Origin: Coprothermobacter sp.
GTDB taxonomy: Bacteria; Coprothermobacterota; Coprothermobacteria; Coprothermobacterales; Coprothermobacteraceae
Assembly: GCA_003476705.1 (NCBI GenBank)
Contig: DMVM01000139.1
Span: forward strand, 1-5,555
Direction: 5' to 3'
Length of the DNA stretch: 5,555 bases
The notes beneath the pieces were generated by a model. That model ran no database searches. It had not been told where the DNA came from and saw nothing but the letters and a program-made list of their open reading frames with translations. The first letter of the stretch is position 1. Each line of letters opens with the position of its first letter. Position numbers and translations under genes: made by a program. Below are positions 1 through 5,146 of this stretch, piece after piece.

Positions 1-381
1 ATGCAAGTGGAAGAGCTTTTCGCCCAAAGCCAGCAACCCGGAGCTGTAGCTGAAACGCTCAAAACACAGAAGAAAGAACTCATGGATGACCTCCACAACC
101 TTGGCAAGCAGTGGGAACAACTTAACCGTTCTTTAATCGCCTTGCAGGAACATGTGTTCTCTAAACATGAAGAAGTGCAGTCTGAACTTGACCACCTTGG
201 AGAAGAGAGCGAGGAGTACGCACTGCTGGAAGACACCCTAGACGATCTTTCCTTAGTGTACGCCGAACTTACCGAGATCCTCGATGAAATGGATACCCTG
301 CTTTTGGCAGTAGCTGATTTAACCCGCACAGTGGAACAGTTGCCGCCGCACCATTCTGGTGCTGACAGCAGCACCCAATAA
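1..381 (+). CDS. Acidic coiled-coil protein of unknown function, possibly 5'-truncated by the window
   Basis: An open frame runs from an ATG at base 1 to a TAA at 379-381 (126 residues). Because it begins at the window edge, this ATG could be the true start or an internal Met, and no ribosome binding site can be inspected. The product is rich in Glu, Asp, Leu and Gln. It has heptad-like hydrophobic spacing over about residues 17-65 and 75-113, suggesting two long helices or a coiled coil. There is no membrane segment, signal peptide or cysteine. The C-terminal tail (about 115-126, PPHHSGADSSTQ) looks disordered. I do not recognise a family; a scaffold or partner-binding role is only a guess. 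It converges with the pilus operon, whose last stop lies 270 bases away, so it is not part of that operon. Confidence 0.7.
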   Translation: MQVEELFAQSQQPGAVAETLKTQKKELMDDLHNLGKQWEQLNRSLIALQEHVFSKHEEVQSELDHLGEESEEYALLEDTLDDLSLVYAELTEILDEMDTLLLAVADLTRTVEQLPPHHSGADSSTQ

Positions 382-477
382 AAGTAATAACATGTCCATA
401 TTTTTTTTGGCGAGCTAACCGGTTAATAAAACCCGCTTATGAGTACGCCGCCAAACCCACATCGGTTGATTGCATTA

Positions 478-520
478 GCAAACTGGCAACCCTATTTTCA
501 AAAGCAAATTGCCAGCTTGC
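478..520 (-). repeat. Imperfect inverted repeat / hairpin downstream of the pilus operon
   Basis: The arms GCAAACTGGCAA (478-489) and TTGCCAGCTTGC (509-520) are complementary at 11 of 12 positions with a 19-base loop. Read on the minus strand the mismatch becomes a G-U wobble. The structure is therefore better as RNA from the pilus operon transcript, about 130 bases past the pilC stop. No U-run follows, so it is not a standard intrinsic terminator. It could be a 3' mRNA-stabilising hairpin. Confidence 0.4.
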
Positions 521-540
521 CTGTGCTGGAAGCAAACAGT

Positions 541-572
541 GCCTAGTACCTTAGTAGCTTAGTAGCTTAAAA
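541..572. repeat. Degenerate 8-bp tandem repeat, four units
   Basis: Four consecutive 8-mers are visible: GCCTAGTA, CCTTAGTA, GCTTAGTA and GCTTAAAA. Adjacent units differ by one to three bases. The repeat lies between convergent genes and outside any coding region. It may be a slippage-derived microsatellite; no function is evident. Confidence 0.5.
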
Positions 573-651
573 GCATATGTACTTGCACTTTGAGCACATC
601 ACATGCGAAGCTGTGCGCCCTGCTCCCAAAAGCCCTCTTATGTGGCTCCTA

Positions 652-1911
652 CTACTGACTTCCCAGCAGCGTGGGAATCATGTCGAACATGGGCAAATAC
701 AGCGAAAGTACGATGAAACCCACCACAACACCCACAAAAATCAGTGCGAAAGGTTCTACGGCAGCCGTCAATGTGCCCAGGTAAGCATTGAACTCATCTT
801 CCACCACACCAATGTAGCGTGTTAAGCTTTCTTCCAGCCTACCAGATTCTTCACCCAATGCAATGCTTCTCCACAGCAAGGAATCAAAGCCGTTCAACCT
901 GAAAGCTTCATGCAATGGCATACCACCGATGATCATGTCGCGAGCACTTTTTATCTTGTCCTTGTAAATCTGATGGCTCATCACACCCATGGTCAAATTT
1001 AGCACATCGACCACGGGCAAGCCATTTACATAGGCACTGCGCAGTGTTTTAGAAAGCCTGAGGTACTCAGGCGTTATGGCAACCTTGTTCACAACGGGTA
1101 TGGCAAACTTTATGTGCTCATAAACACGTTTGACGGGAATCACATTGGTGACCAAGAACCGAATAAGAGCAATACCACCAATGATCCCCACAATGAGCCA
1201 AATCCAGTAATTCTTTATAAAATCAGCAATGCTCATTACAATGCGTGTGGGGGCAGGCAACTGAGCACCGACCATGTCATAAAGTCCACCCAAGGTGGGC
1301 AGCACAAACAGCATGTAAATAATGATGGCACCCACAGCCGCAATTGATATTATGGCAGGATAAAGGACCGCGTTCATGATCTTTGAACGCAGTGCCAGCA
1401 TGGTTTTGTAAAAGTCAGACAAATCCTTCAGCGCCAGCGGCAATGTACCGCTGGTTTCACCGCTTCTTACCAGGTTTACAAAAAGCGGTGAAAAGGAGCC
1501 TGTAAGCTGCATGGCACCGGACACAGAAACTCCACGGTTTATGTAGAAGATCAAATGATCTATTACTTTCGACACTTTTTTGTTTGCCGAGCGCTCTTTT
1601 ACAACGGTGAGTGCTTCCACCATGTTAAAGCCGCTTTCAATGAAGTTAGCCAGGTTGAAAGCAAAGAAGTACATATCGCGCTCAGACATTTTAGGACATC
1701 TGCCCGGAGGCGATTCGGTTACCTCCAGCACTAAGCCCTTCTTACTTGCCTTCTCCTTGGCTTCTTCCAAGGTAGCAGCTGTAACAGACCCTTGCACGCT
1801 GCGCTCACCTTTTATGATGATGTACCTGTAACTTTTCTGCCGCTGTTGACGTTTTGCAACAGCCGTAGTAGAAGTTTTCCCTCTCTTTTCGTTACTGGAT
1901 TCCTCCGCCAA
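652..1911 (-). CDS. pilC: PilC/GspF-family type IV pilus inner-membrane platform protein
   Basis: The 419-residue product matches the length and layout of PilC/GspF, the polytopic platform protein that couples the assembly ATPase to pilin extraction. Two homologous GspF domains are seen, about residues 82-205 and 285-408. The first carries the signature GETSG (151-155) and the second GEESG (353-357). Hydrophobic segments lie at about 182-206, 235-256 and 387-406, and the protein ends with the typical SLYLPMFDM (403-411). The basic, polar N-terminus (1-28) is probably cytoplasmic and contacts the ATPase. The start is TTG (1911-1909), overlapping the end of pilB by 20 bases. A strong site, GAGGTGG, at 1927-1921 lies 9 bases upstream and supports this choice. 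It is the last gene of the operon, and tight coupling to pilB implies co-translation. The family could equally be named GspF; no secretin or other Gsp gene is visible to decide between pilus and secretion roles. Confidence 0.93.
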   Translation of the reverse strand: MAEESSNEKRGKTSTTAVAKRQQRQKSYRYIIIKGERSVQGSVTAATLEEAKEKASKKGLVLEVTESPPGRCPKMSERDMYFFAFNLANFIESGFNMVEALTVVKERSANKKVSKVIDHLIFYINRGVSVSGAMQLTGSFSPLFVNLVRSGETSGTLPLALKDLSDFYKTMLALRSKIMNAVLYPAIISIAAVGAIIIYMLFVLPTLGGLYDMVGAQLPAPTRIVMSIADFIKNYWIWLIVGIIGGIALIRFLVTNVIPVKRVYEHIKFAIPVVNKVAITPEYLRLSKTLRSAYVNGLPVVDVLNLTMGVMSHQIYKDKIKSARDMIIGGMPLHEAFRLNGFDSLLWRSIALGEESGRLEESLTRYIGVVEDEFNAYLGTLTAAVEPFALIFVGVVVGFIVLSLYLPMFDMIPTLLGSQ

Positions 1912-3502
1912 CGACTCTCACCACCTCTTCCCAGGTTGTGATACCCTGGTCCACTCGAATCTTTGCGATTTCCTCCATGGTCATGAACCCCTTTCTTTTA
2001 GCTGCATGAGTTAGGTCCACAATGTCGGCCCTTGAGGAAATCATCTTTCTTAATTCGTCGTCCATGGGCAGTATTTCAAAAATGCCCAGACGACCTCTGT
2101 AAGTTTCGCTCACAGCATCCCACACCCGAACCAACCTTTGTGCCATGACACAGTTCAAAGCAGAAGCCACCAACATGGGGTCAGCACCCATGCTCATGAA
2201 CCTTGCCACGGCTGCTAAAGCGTTGTTGGCATGCAGTGTGGACAGCACCAAGTGCCCGGAAAGAGAGGCGTCAATGGCAGTTTTCATGGTCTCTTCGTCT
2301 CTGATTTCACCTACCAAAATTACATCCGGGTCTTGCCTCAAAGCAGACCTCAGCGTACCCGAGAAGGTGATCTCCGCCTTCGGGTTTATTTGAATCTGGG
2401 TAATGCCTTCAAAATCGTATTCCACCGGATCTTCAATGGTTATTATGTTCTTATCGCGGGTTTCGTAAATCTCCTTGAGCAGAGCATAAAGGGTGGTGGT
2501 CTTACCACTGCCCGTGGGACCCGTGGTGACCACAATGCCGTAGGGCTTCCTGATCATCTCACGTATGGCTTGCACCTGCTCAGGCAACATACCCAGTGAA
2601 TCCAAGCCCGTCCTCAGGCTGCGCCTGTAAAGAAGTCGCAGGAACATGTTTTCGCCGTAAATACTGCCCACGGTGGCAACACGTATGCTGTATGACTGGT
2701 TTTCCACAACCAAGTCAAACTGACCATCCTGTGGACGGCGCTTCTCAGCGATGTCCATGTCCGACAGCACTTTAACCCTGGTAATGGCTTCTTCAGCCAA
2801 TGACTTCGGTATTTGCACCATTTCCTGCACCATGCCGTCAATACGGTACTTAATTATGCAGCTTGTTGGTCCACTTAAAAAGTGAATGTCCGTGGCTCCG
2901 CGATGTGCCGCATCAAAGAACAAAATGTTCAGTGCGGTCTCCGCAGACGCCTCTGTTGCCAAAAGATCCAAGGAGGTCACTTTTACTTCTCTGATGACCA
3001 CCTGTTCTTCCTTCGCTTTTGTCAAAGTCTCCAAGTTGAAAAAGTTTGCCACTACCACGTCCGAAAAATCCTGCTCAGTGGTCACTGCGTAATCCACTTC
3101 TGCCTTGAAGTAATCGCGTAGCCGCTTTAAGGTGTTCTTGTCAATGGGCGGAACCAGTACCGCCTGAATACCCTTTTCGGTTTTCCCGATGGGGATCAGG
3201 CGGTACGTCCGCATCAGTCCCATGAGCTGGTCAGTGGGTTTATTGAAAAACGTAGACAGTTTGGCTGCACTGTTCAAACCGGCATCTTCAAGAGCTTGCA
3301 AAACAGCCGATGCGTCCACGTAAGGCTTGCCTTCCTGCTCGGACAGTACCTGACCCAGCTGCTCACGCTTAAGTATGCCTTCACGGATCAGGTACTGCCC
3401 CAGCTTCATGTTCTGCCTTTTTGATTCCAGCACCAGCTGTTCCATACGCTCTGGGCTTAAAAACCCTTTTTTAACTAACAGATCACCCAACTGATCAGCC
3501 AT
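1892..3502 (-). CDS. pilB: PilB/GspE-family type IV pilus assembly ATPase, lacking the zinc-binding tetracysteine motif
   Basis: This 536-residue cytoplasmic hexameric-type ATPase would power pilin polymerisation. Residues 4-56 form two 24-residue MshEN-like motifs separated by five residues, ending in a T2SSE-type stretch (about 57-63). A linker domain and the N2 domain (about 185-290) follow. The C-terminal motor carries Walker A GPTGSGKT (328-335, Lys334), an Asp box IEDPVEY (356-362), Walker B region DPDVILVGEIRDEET (391-405, Glu399) and a His box GHLVLSTLHANNA (416-428, His417 and His424). After AQRLVRV (454-460) the chain runs straight into YRGRLGIFEIL. The four-Cys zinc element found here in many PilB/GspE proteins is therefore absent; the only cysteines are Cys215 and Cys451. 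The ATG start has an AGGGTGA-type site close upstream. The gene sits 39 bases after the prepilin and overlaps pilC by 20 bases. It is an extension-type rather than PilT-type ATPase, judging from its N-terminal domains and its place next to pilC. Confidence 0.95.
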   Translation of the reverse strand: MADQLGDLLVKKGFLSPERMEQLVLESKRQNMKLGQYLIREGILKREQLGQVLSEQEGKPYVDASAVLQALEDAGLNSAAKLSTFFNKPTDQLMGLMRTYRLIPIGKTEKGIQAVLVPPIDKNTLKRLRDYFKAEVDYAVTTEQDFSDVVVANFFNLETLTKAKEEQVVIREVKVTSLDLLATEASAETALNILFFDAAHRGATDIHFLSGPTSCIIKYRIDGMVQEMVQIPKSLAEEAITRVKVLSDMDIAEKRRPQDGQFDLVVENQSYSIRVATVGSIYGENMFLRLLYRRSLRTGLDSLGMLPEQVQAIREMIRKPYGIVVTTGPTGSGKTTTLYALLKEIYETRDKNIITIEDPVEYDFEGITQIQINPKAEITFSGTLRSALRQDPDVILVGEIRDEETMKTAIDASLSGHLVLSTLHANNALAAVARFMSMGADPMLVASALNCVMAQRLVRVWDAVSETYRGRLGIFEILPMDDELRKMISSRADIVDLTHAAKRKGFMTMEEIAKIRVDQGITTWEEVVRVVGGGIQ

Positions 3503-3541
3503 GATTCACCCTTTCAATGCTTGTGCACTGTAAATGCCTTA

Positions 3542-3961
3542 TTAACGGATGCCGCAGTCGGGATTTGTATAAATTACGTAATCCAAAGCATCAGTTGAAG
3601 TCCTGTAAGCGAAGGTTCCATTACCGCCTGAAGTACTGGTAGCGGTCGGATCCAGTTCCGTCACTGTCATGACCGTACCCGTGTACGGGTTTATCGGCGC
3701 CTGGCTGAAGTAACTTGCGCTATTTATTATGGTAGTAGTTAACGTGTTATAGTCTGGATACTTTTGTGTGCCTTCGTTCATCCTGTACGTTTCAATAGCG
3801 CTTACAATACTTCGAACGTTGGAGCAGAATGTGGTTTTCCTCGACTGTTCCAGCGCAGTTAGATACCTTGGCACAGCTAAACCGATTAAGATGCCTAAAA
3901 TGAGCAGGACAATTAGCAGTTCAACTAGGGTGAAACCCCTCATTTTTCTCTCTTTCCTCAC
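3542..3961 (-). CDS. Type IV prepilin / GspG-like pseudopilin (major pilin candidate)
   Basis: The 139-residue product has a classical class III signal: a short basic leader MRKERKMRG, then F-T-L-V-E and a long hydrophobic helix. A prepilin peptidase (not in this window) should cut after Gly9, giving mature Phe1 with the conserved Glu5 that guides assembly. Hydrophobic residues run from about 10 to 30, followed by PRY and an amphipathic helix to about 61. The globular part contains INPYTG (90-95), reminiscent of the GspG/PilE-like loop. It holds the protein's only cysteines, Cys46 and Cys136, which could form a disulfide. I chose the GTG start (3961-3959) because a near-perfect AAGGAGGTG lies at 3977-3969. 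The internal ATG at 3943 would leave only a three-residue leader and has no comparable site. It is the first gene of the operon, so probably the most highly made product; the name pilA is plausible but not assigned. Confidence 0.92.
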   Translation of the reverse strand: MRKERKMRGFTLVELLIVLLILGILIGLAVPRYLTALEQSRKTTFCSNVRSIVSAIETYRMNEGTQKYPDYNTLTTTIINSASYFSQAPINPYTGTVMTVTELDPTATSTSGGNGTFAYRTSTDALDYVIYTNPDCGIR

Positions 3962-3978
3962 TGTGAAACACCTCCTTC
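3962..3978 (-). promoter_or_regulatory. Strong Shine-Dalgarno deciding the GTG start of the prepilin gene
   Basis: Read on the minus strand, AAGGAGGTG (3977-3969) is close to the full anti-16S complement, with AGGAGG ending 9 bases before the GTG at 3961-3959. This fits a highly expressed structural pilin and argues against the downstream ATG. Confidence 0.8.
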
Positions 3979-3981
3979 TAT

Positions 3982-4013
3982 TTTATGCCGCGGGCAGTAT
4001 CCCGTGGCATAAA
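3982..4013 (-). promoter_or_regulatory. Stem-loop at the predicted 5' end of the pilus operon mRNA
   Basis: The arms 3982-3994 and 4001-4013 form a 13-bp stem around a 6-base loop. They pair fully on the plus strand with one G-U; on the minus (operon) strand the same position is an A-C mismatch. The predicted start point of the pilus promoter (about 4010) falls within the first bases of the outer arm, so the mRNA would begin almost directly with this hairpin. The stem ends 4 bases before the Shine-Dalgarno region and does not hide it. No U-run follows, so it is not a terminator. By analogy with 5' stem-loops such as that of ompA it may stabilise the message; this is inference. Confidence 0.55.
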
Positions 4014-4016
4014 TAT

Positions 4017-4045
4017 ATGTTATGCTTTATTTGTTACTTTGTCAA
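4017..4045 (-). promoter_or_regulatory. Predicted sigma-70-type promoter of the pilus operon
   Basis: On the minus strand a perfect -35 TTGACA (4045-4040) is followed after exactly 17 bases by TAACAT (4022-4017), which matches the -10 consensus at 4 of 6. The surrounding DNA is AT-rich. The predicted start near 4010 gives a leader of about 49 bases ahead of the GTG of the prepilin gene. No other promoter is apparent inside the three-gene operon. Confidence 0.6.
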
Positions 4046-4265
4046 TAGTTTTGAATAACTATCGTGATTTATTTCCGCACTTATAAGTTCAATAGGGCCT
4101 GCATTCACAAGACATGAGAGACATTTTTATGCTATGATAAGGCATTATTAACATACTGCAATATTGTTTATCGTTGCGCCGCAAAGGCACTGCCACTTGT
4201 GTGTTCAACTAACAATGCACAGGTTACGTTTTTGACCAATGGAGCTTATCGCAACCTTCAGCACC
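4046..4265. other. Non-coding region between divergent pilus and tRNA promoters
   Basis: I find no credible gene here. The only suggestive signal is an extended -10-like TGCTATGAT at 4130-4138 on the plus strand. It has a weak AAGACA (4109-4114) 18 bases before the -10 hexamer, and could be a distal tRNA promoter. Regulator sites for either flanking promoter could lie here, but no clear palindrome or direct repeat stands out. Confidence 0.4.
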
Positions 4266-4295
4266 TTCACAACCCCCAGTGTCATCTGGTATAAT
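4266..4295 (+). promoter_or_regulatory. Predicted promoter of the tRNA-Leu gene (extended -10)
   Basis: The -35 TTCACA (4266-4271, 5 of 6) is followed after 18 bases by a perfect TATAAT (4290-4295). A TG (4287-4288), one base upstream, makes it an extended -10 element. Transcription should begin near 4302, only about three bases before the mature tRNA 5' end, leaving a very short 5' leader for RNase P to remove. Confidence 0.7.
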
Positions 4296-4304
4296 AAAAA
4301 TCGT

Positions 4305-4393
4305 GCCGAGGTGGCGGAATAGGCAGACGCAGTGGACTCAAAATCCACCGGGCTTCACCACCCATGCGGGTTCGACTCCCGCCCTCGGCACCA
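4305..4393 (+). tRNA. tRNA-Leu(CAA)
   Basis: An 89-base class II tRNA. The acceptor arms GCCGAGG (4305-4311) and CCTCGGC (4383-4389) pair fully. The D-stem is GCG/CGC (4314-4316 with 4328-4330). The anticodon stem GTGGA/TCCAC (4332-4336 with 4344-4348) encloses the loop CTCAAAA, placing anticodon CAA at 4339-4341, which reads UUG leucine codons. A long variable region (4349-4365) fits a class II tRNA. The T-arm GCGGG-TTCGACT-CCCGC spans 4366-4382. The discriminator base is A4390 and the CCA end is encoded (4391-4393). Six Ts follow directly (4394-4399) and may end transcription together with the T-arm/acceptor stem. It appears to be a single-gene transcript; no neighbouring tRNA is visible. 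Confidence 0.96.
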
Positions 4394-4465
4394 TTTTTTA
4401 TTTGCGCCACAAACCCACATACCCGAAAACGCTCAAAAAGCACGCACCACGAAAGACCAATTTTC

Positions 4466-4495
4466 TTGACAAAAATGATTATTGCCGAGTAAAAT
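4466..4495 (+). promoter_or_regulatory. Upstream promoter (P1) of the TM2 protein gene
   Basis: A perfect TTGACA (4466-4471) is followed after 18 bases by TAAAAT (4490-4495, 5 of 6). The predicted start near 4502 would give a leader of about 120 bases containing both arms of the inverted repeat at 4509-4574. Confidence 0.6.
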
Positions 4496-4508
4496 AAAGC
4501 CAGCAAGG

Positions 4509-4574
4509 GGTTGGCTTGCCTTGTACACATTTATATAATAACGCTATGCAGGGGCAGAGAGGGGCAAGCAAACC
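4509..4574 (+). repeat. Inverted repeat spanning promoter P2 in the TM2 gene leader
   Basis: The arms GGTTGGCTTGCC (4509-4520) and GGCAAGCAAACC (4563-4574) are complementary at 11 of 12 positions around a 42-base interval. In RNA started at P1 they can form a long-range stem; in RNA started at P2 only the right arm is present. The 12-bp length makes chance pairing unlikely but does not exclude it. Whether it is an operator, an RNA structure or fortuitous cannot be decided here. Confidence 0.4.
4511..4539 (+). promoter_or_regulatory. Second promoter (P2) of the TM2 protein gene
   Basis: TTGGCT (4511-4516, 4 of 6) is separated by 17 bases from a perfect TATAAT (4534-4539). The predicted start near 4546 gives a leader of about 76 bases. 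Its -35 element lies inside the left arm of the inverted repeat, and its -10 lies in the loop. A protein bound to the repeat, or the DNA structure itself, could therefore affect this promoter. Confidence 0.45.
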
Positions 4575-4621
4575 AATTTTGTTACTTGCTGTGCATGTTT
4601 GGGGAAAGGGGGAATTGCAAC

Positions 4622-5065
4622 GTGTCCGTGGAAAAGAAGCAGCAGCTAACAGAAAAACAATTAACCATTTTGGAAAGTGAGATGCAGAAACGCAGAAAGA
4701 ACTTGGTGTTAGCTTATGTGCTTCTCATCTTTCTTGGCGTTTTGGGTGTTCACAAGTTTTACCTTGGTAAAAACAGCCAAGGTGTGAAGTACCTCGTGTT
4801 ATTCATTGCGGCATGGATCTTGGGAGCTGGAAGCGTCATTTTTGGTGGCATAGGCACTTTAATGGGCGGTGAAGGTGGCGGCTTGGCGGCTTTTGGCGTG
4901 AGTGTCCTGTTTGGCGTTATCTTTATCGTGGTCCTTTGGTGTTTCTTGCTTTACGACTTATTCACGCTACCCTCTCAAGTAGACAGGATTAACGAAGACA
5001 TTGAGGACGAAATCATAGCCCAGCTAATGAATGTAAACCCATCCATGGAGTCGCACCAACAATGA
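4622..5065 (+). CDS. TM2-domain membrane protein
   Basis: The 147-residue product has a charged, predicted helical N-terminus (about 3-26) and then a TM2-type membrane region. The first hydrophobic segment (about 28-43) leads into the diagnostic HKFYLGK (44-50) with G54 and Y57. Further hydrophobic segments follow at about 58-80 and 88-111, and the domain closes with the typical YDLFTLP (111-117). An acidic tail follows (118-147). The glycine-rich MGGEGGG (81-87) and extra hydrophobic length make it longer than a minimal TM2 domain. The biochemical role of bacterial TM2 proteins is unknown. I chose the GTG at 4622 because AGGGGG (4607-4612) lies 9 bases upstream; an in-frame ATG at 4595 and TTG at 4511 lack such a site. 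GTG at 4628 is another possibility. Two promoters precede it and a decayed copy follows 81 bases downstream. Confidence 0.85.
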   Translation: MSVEKKQQLTEKQLTILESEMQKRRKNLVLAYVLLIFLGVLGVHKFYLGKNSQGVKYLVLFIAAWILGAGSVIFGGIGTLMGGEGGGLAAFGVSVLFGVIFIVVLWCFLLYDLFTLPSQVDRINEDIEDEIIAQLMNVNPSMESHQQ

Positions 5066-5069
5066 ATGA

Positions 5070-5097
5070 TGCATAGTGCATAGTGCATAGTGCATAA
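5070..5097. repeat. Heptanucleotide tandem repeat (TGCATAG)x4
   Basis: Three perfect TGCATAG units (5070-5090) are followed by a fourth ending in A (TGCATAA, 5091-5097). The array begins 4 bases after the TM2 stop codon and sits between the intact gene and its decayed copy. Each unit contains the palindrome TGCA. It is not coding and has no hairpin typical of a terminator. Copy number may vary between strains. Confidence 0.85.
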
Positions 5098-5146
5098 CAA
5101 TGACAGTAACACAGTTTGCCAGTAAAAAGAGAATGGGGAATGCACC

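Larger units (their letters stand above)
382..651. other. Intergenic region between convergent genes, no gene seen
   Basis: This 270-base stretch separates two convergent genes. Short open frames here run antisense into pilC and look like shadows. It contains a T8 tract at 401-408 with no good stem before it and a perfect 10-bp palindrome TAACCGGTTA at 416-425. It also contains the hairpin at 478-520 and the 8-bp repeat at 541-572, listed separately. I see no convincing intrinsic terminator for either gene. Confidence 0.6.

Noticed and set aside
401..425. T8 tract and TAACCGGTTA palindrome after the first gene
   Set aside because: The T-run precedes rather than follows the best stem (406-412 with 449-455), so it does not form an intrinsic terminator in either direction.
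629..649. Short hairpin followed by Ts after pilC (minus strand GGAGCC / GGCTTT)
   Set aside because: Only six pairs, two of them G-U, with the Ts taken up by the stem; too weak to call a terminator.
577..825. Plus-strand 82-codon frame
   Set aside because: Most of it is antisense to the 3' end of pilC; its composition (many His, Cys, Gln) is unlike a natural protein and it has no ribosome binding site.
2614..2841. Second minus-strand frame inside pilB
   Set aside because: It is the +1 shadow of a strongly conserved ATPase region.
4109..4138. Promoter-like AAGACA-18-TGCTATGAT upstream of the tRNA
   Set aside because: The -35 match is weak and a much better promoter lies directly before the tRNA; kept only as a remark.
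4371..4393. tRNA 3' end as an integration attachment site
   Set aside because: No second copy of the tRNA 3' end, integrase or mobile gene is visible in the window.
4282..4530. Minus-strand 82-codon frame
   Set aside because: It runs antisense through the tRNA-Leu gene and its promoter; clearly a chance frame.
4546..4680. Possible upstream 44-codon frame (ATG at 4546) overlapping the TM2 start
   Set aside because: It starts at the predicted P2 start point with no Shine-Dalgarno, and its second half is just the TM2 gene in another frame. A leader peptide role cannot be supported.
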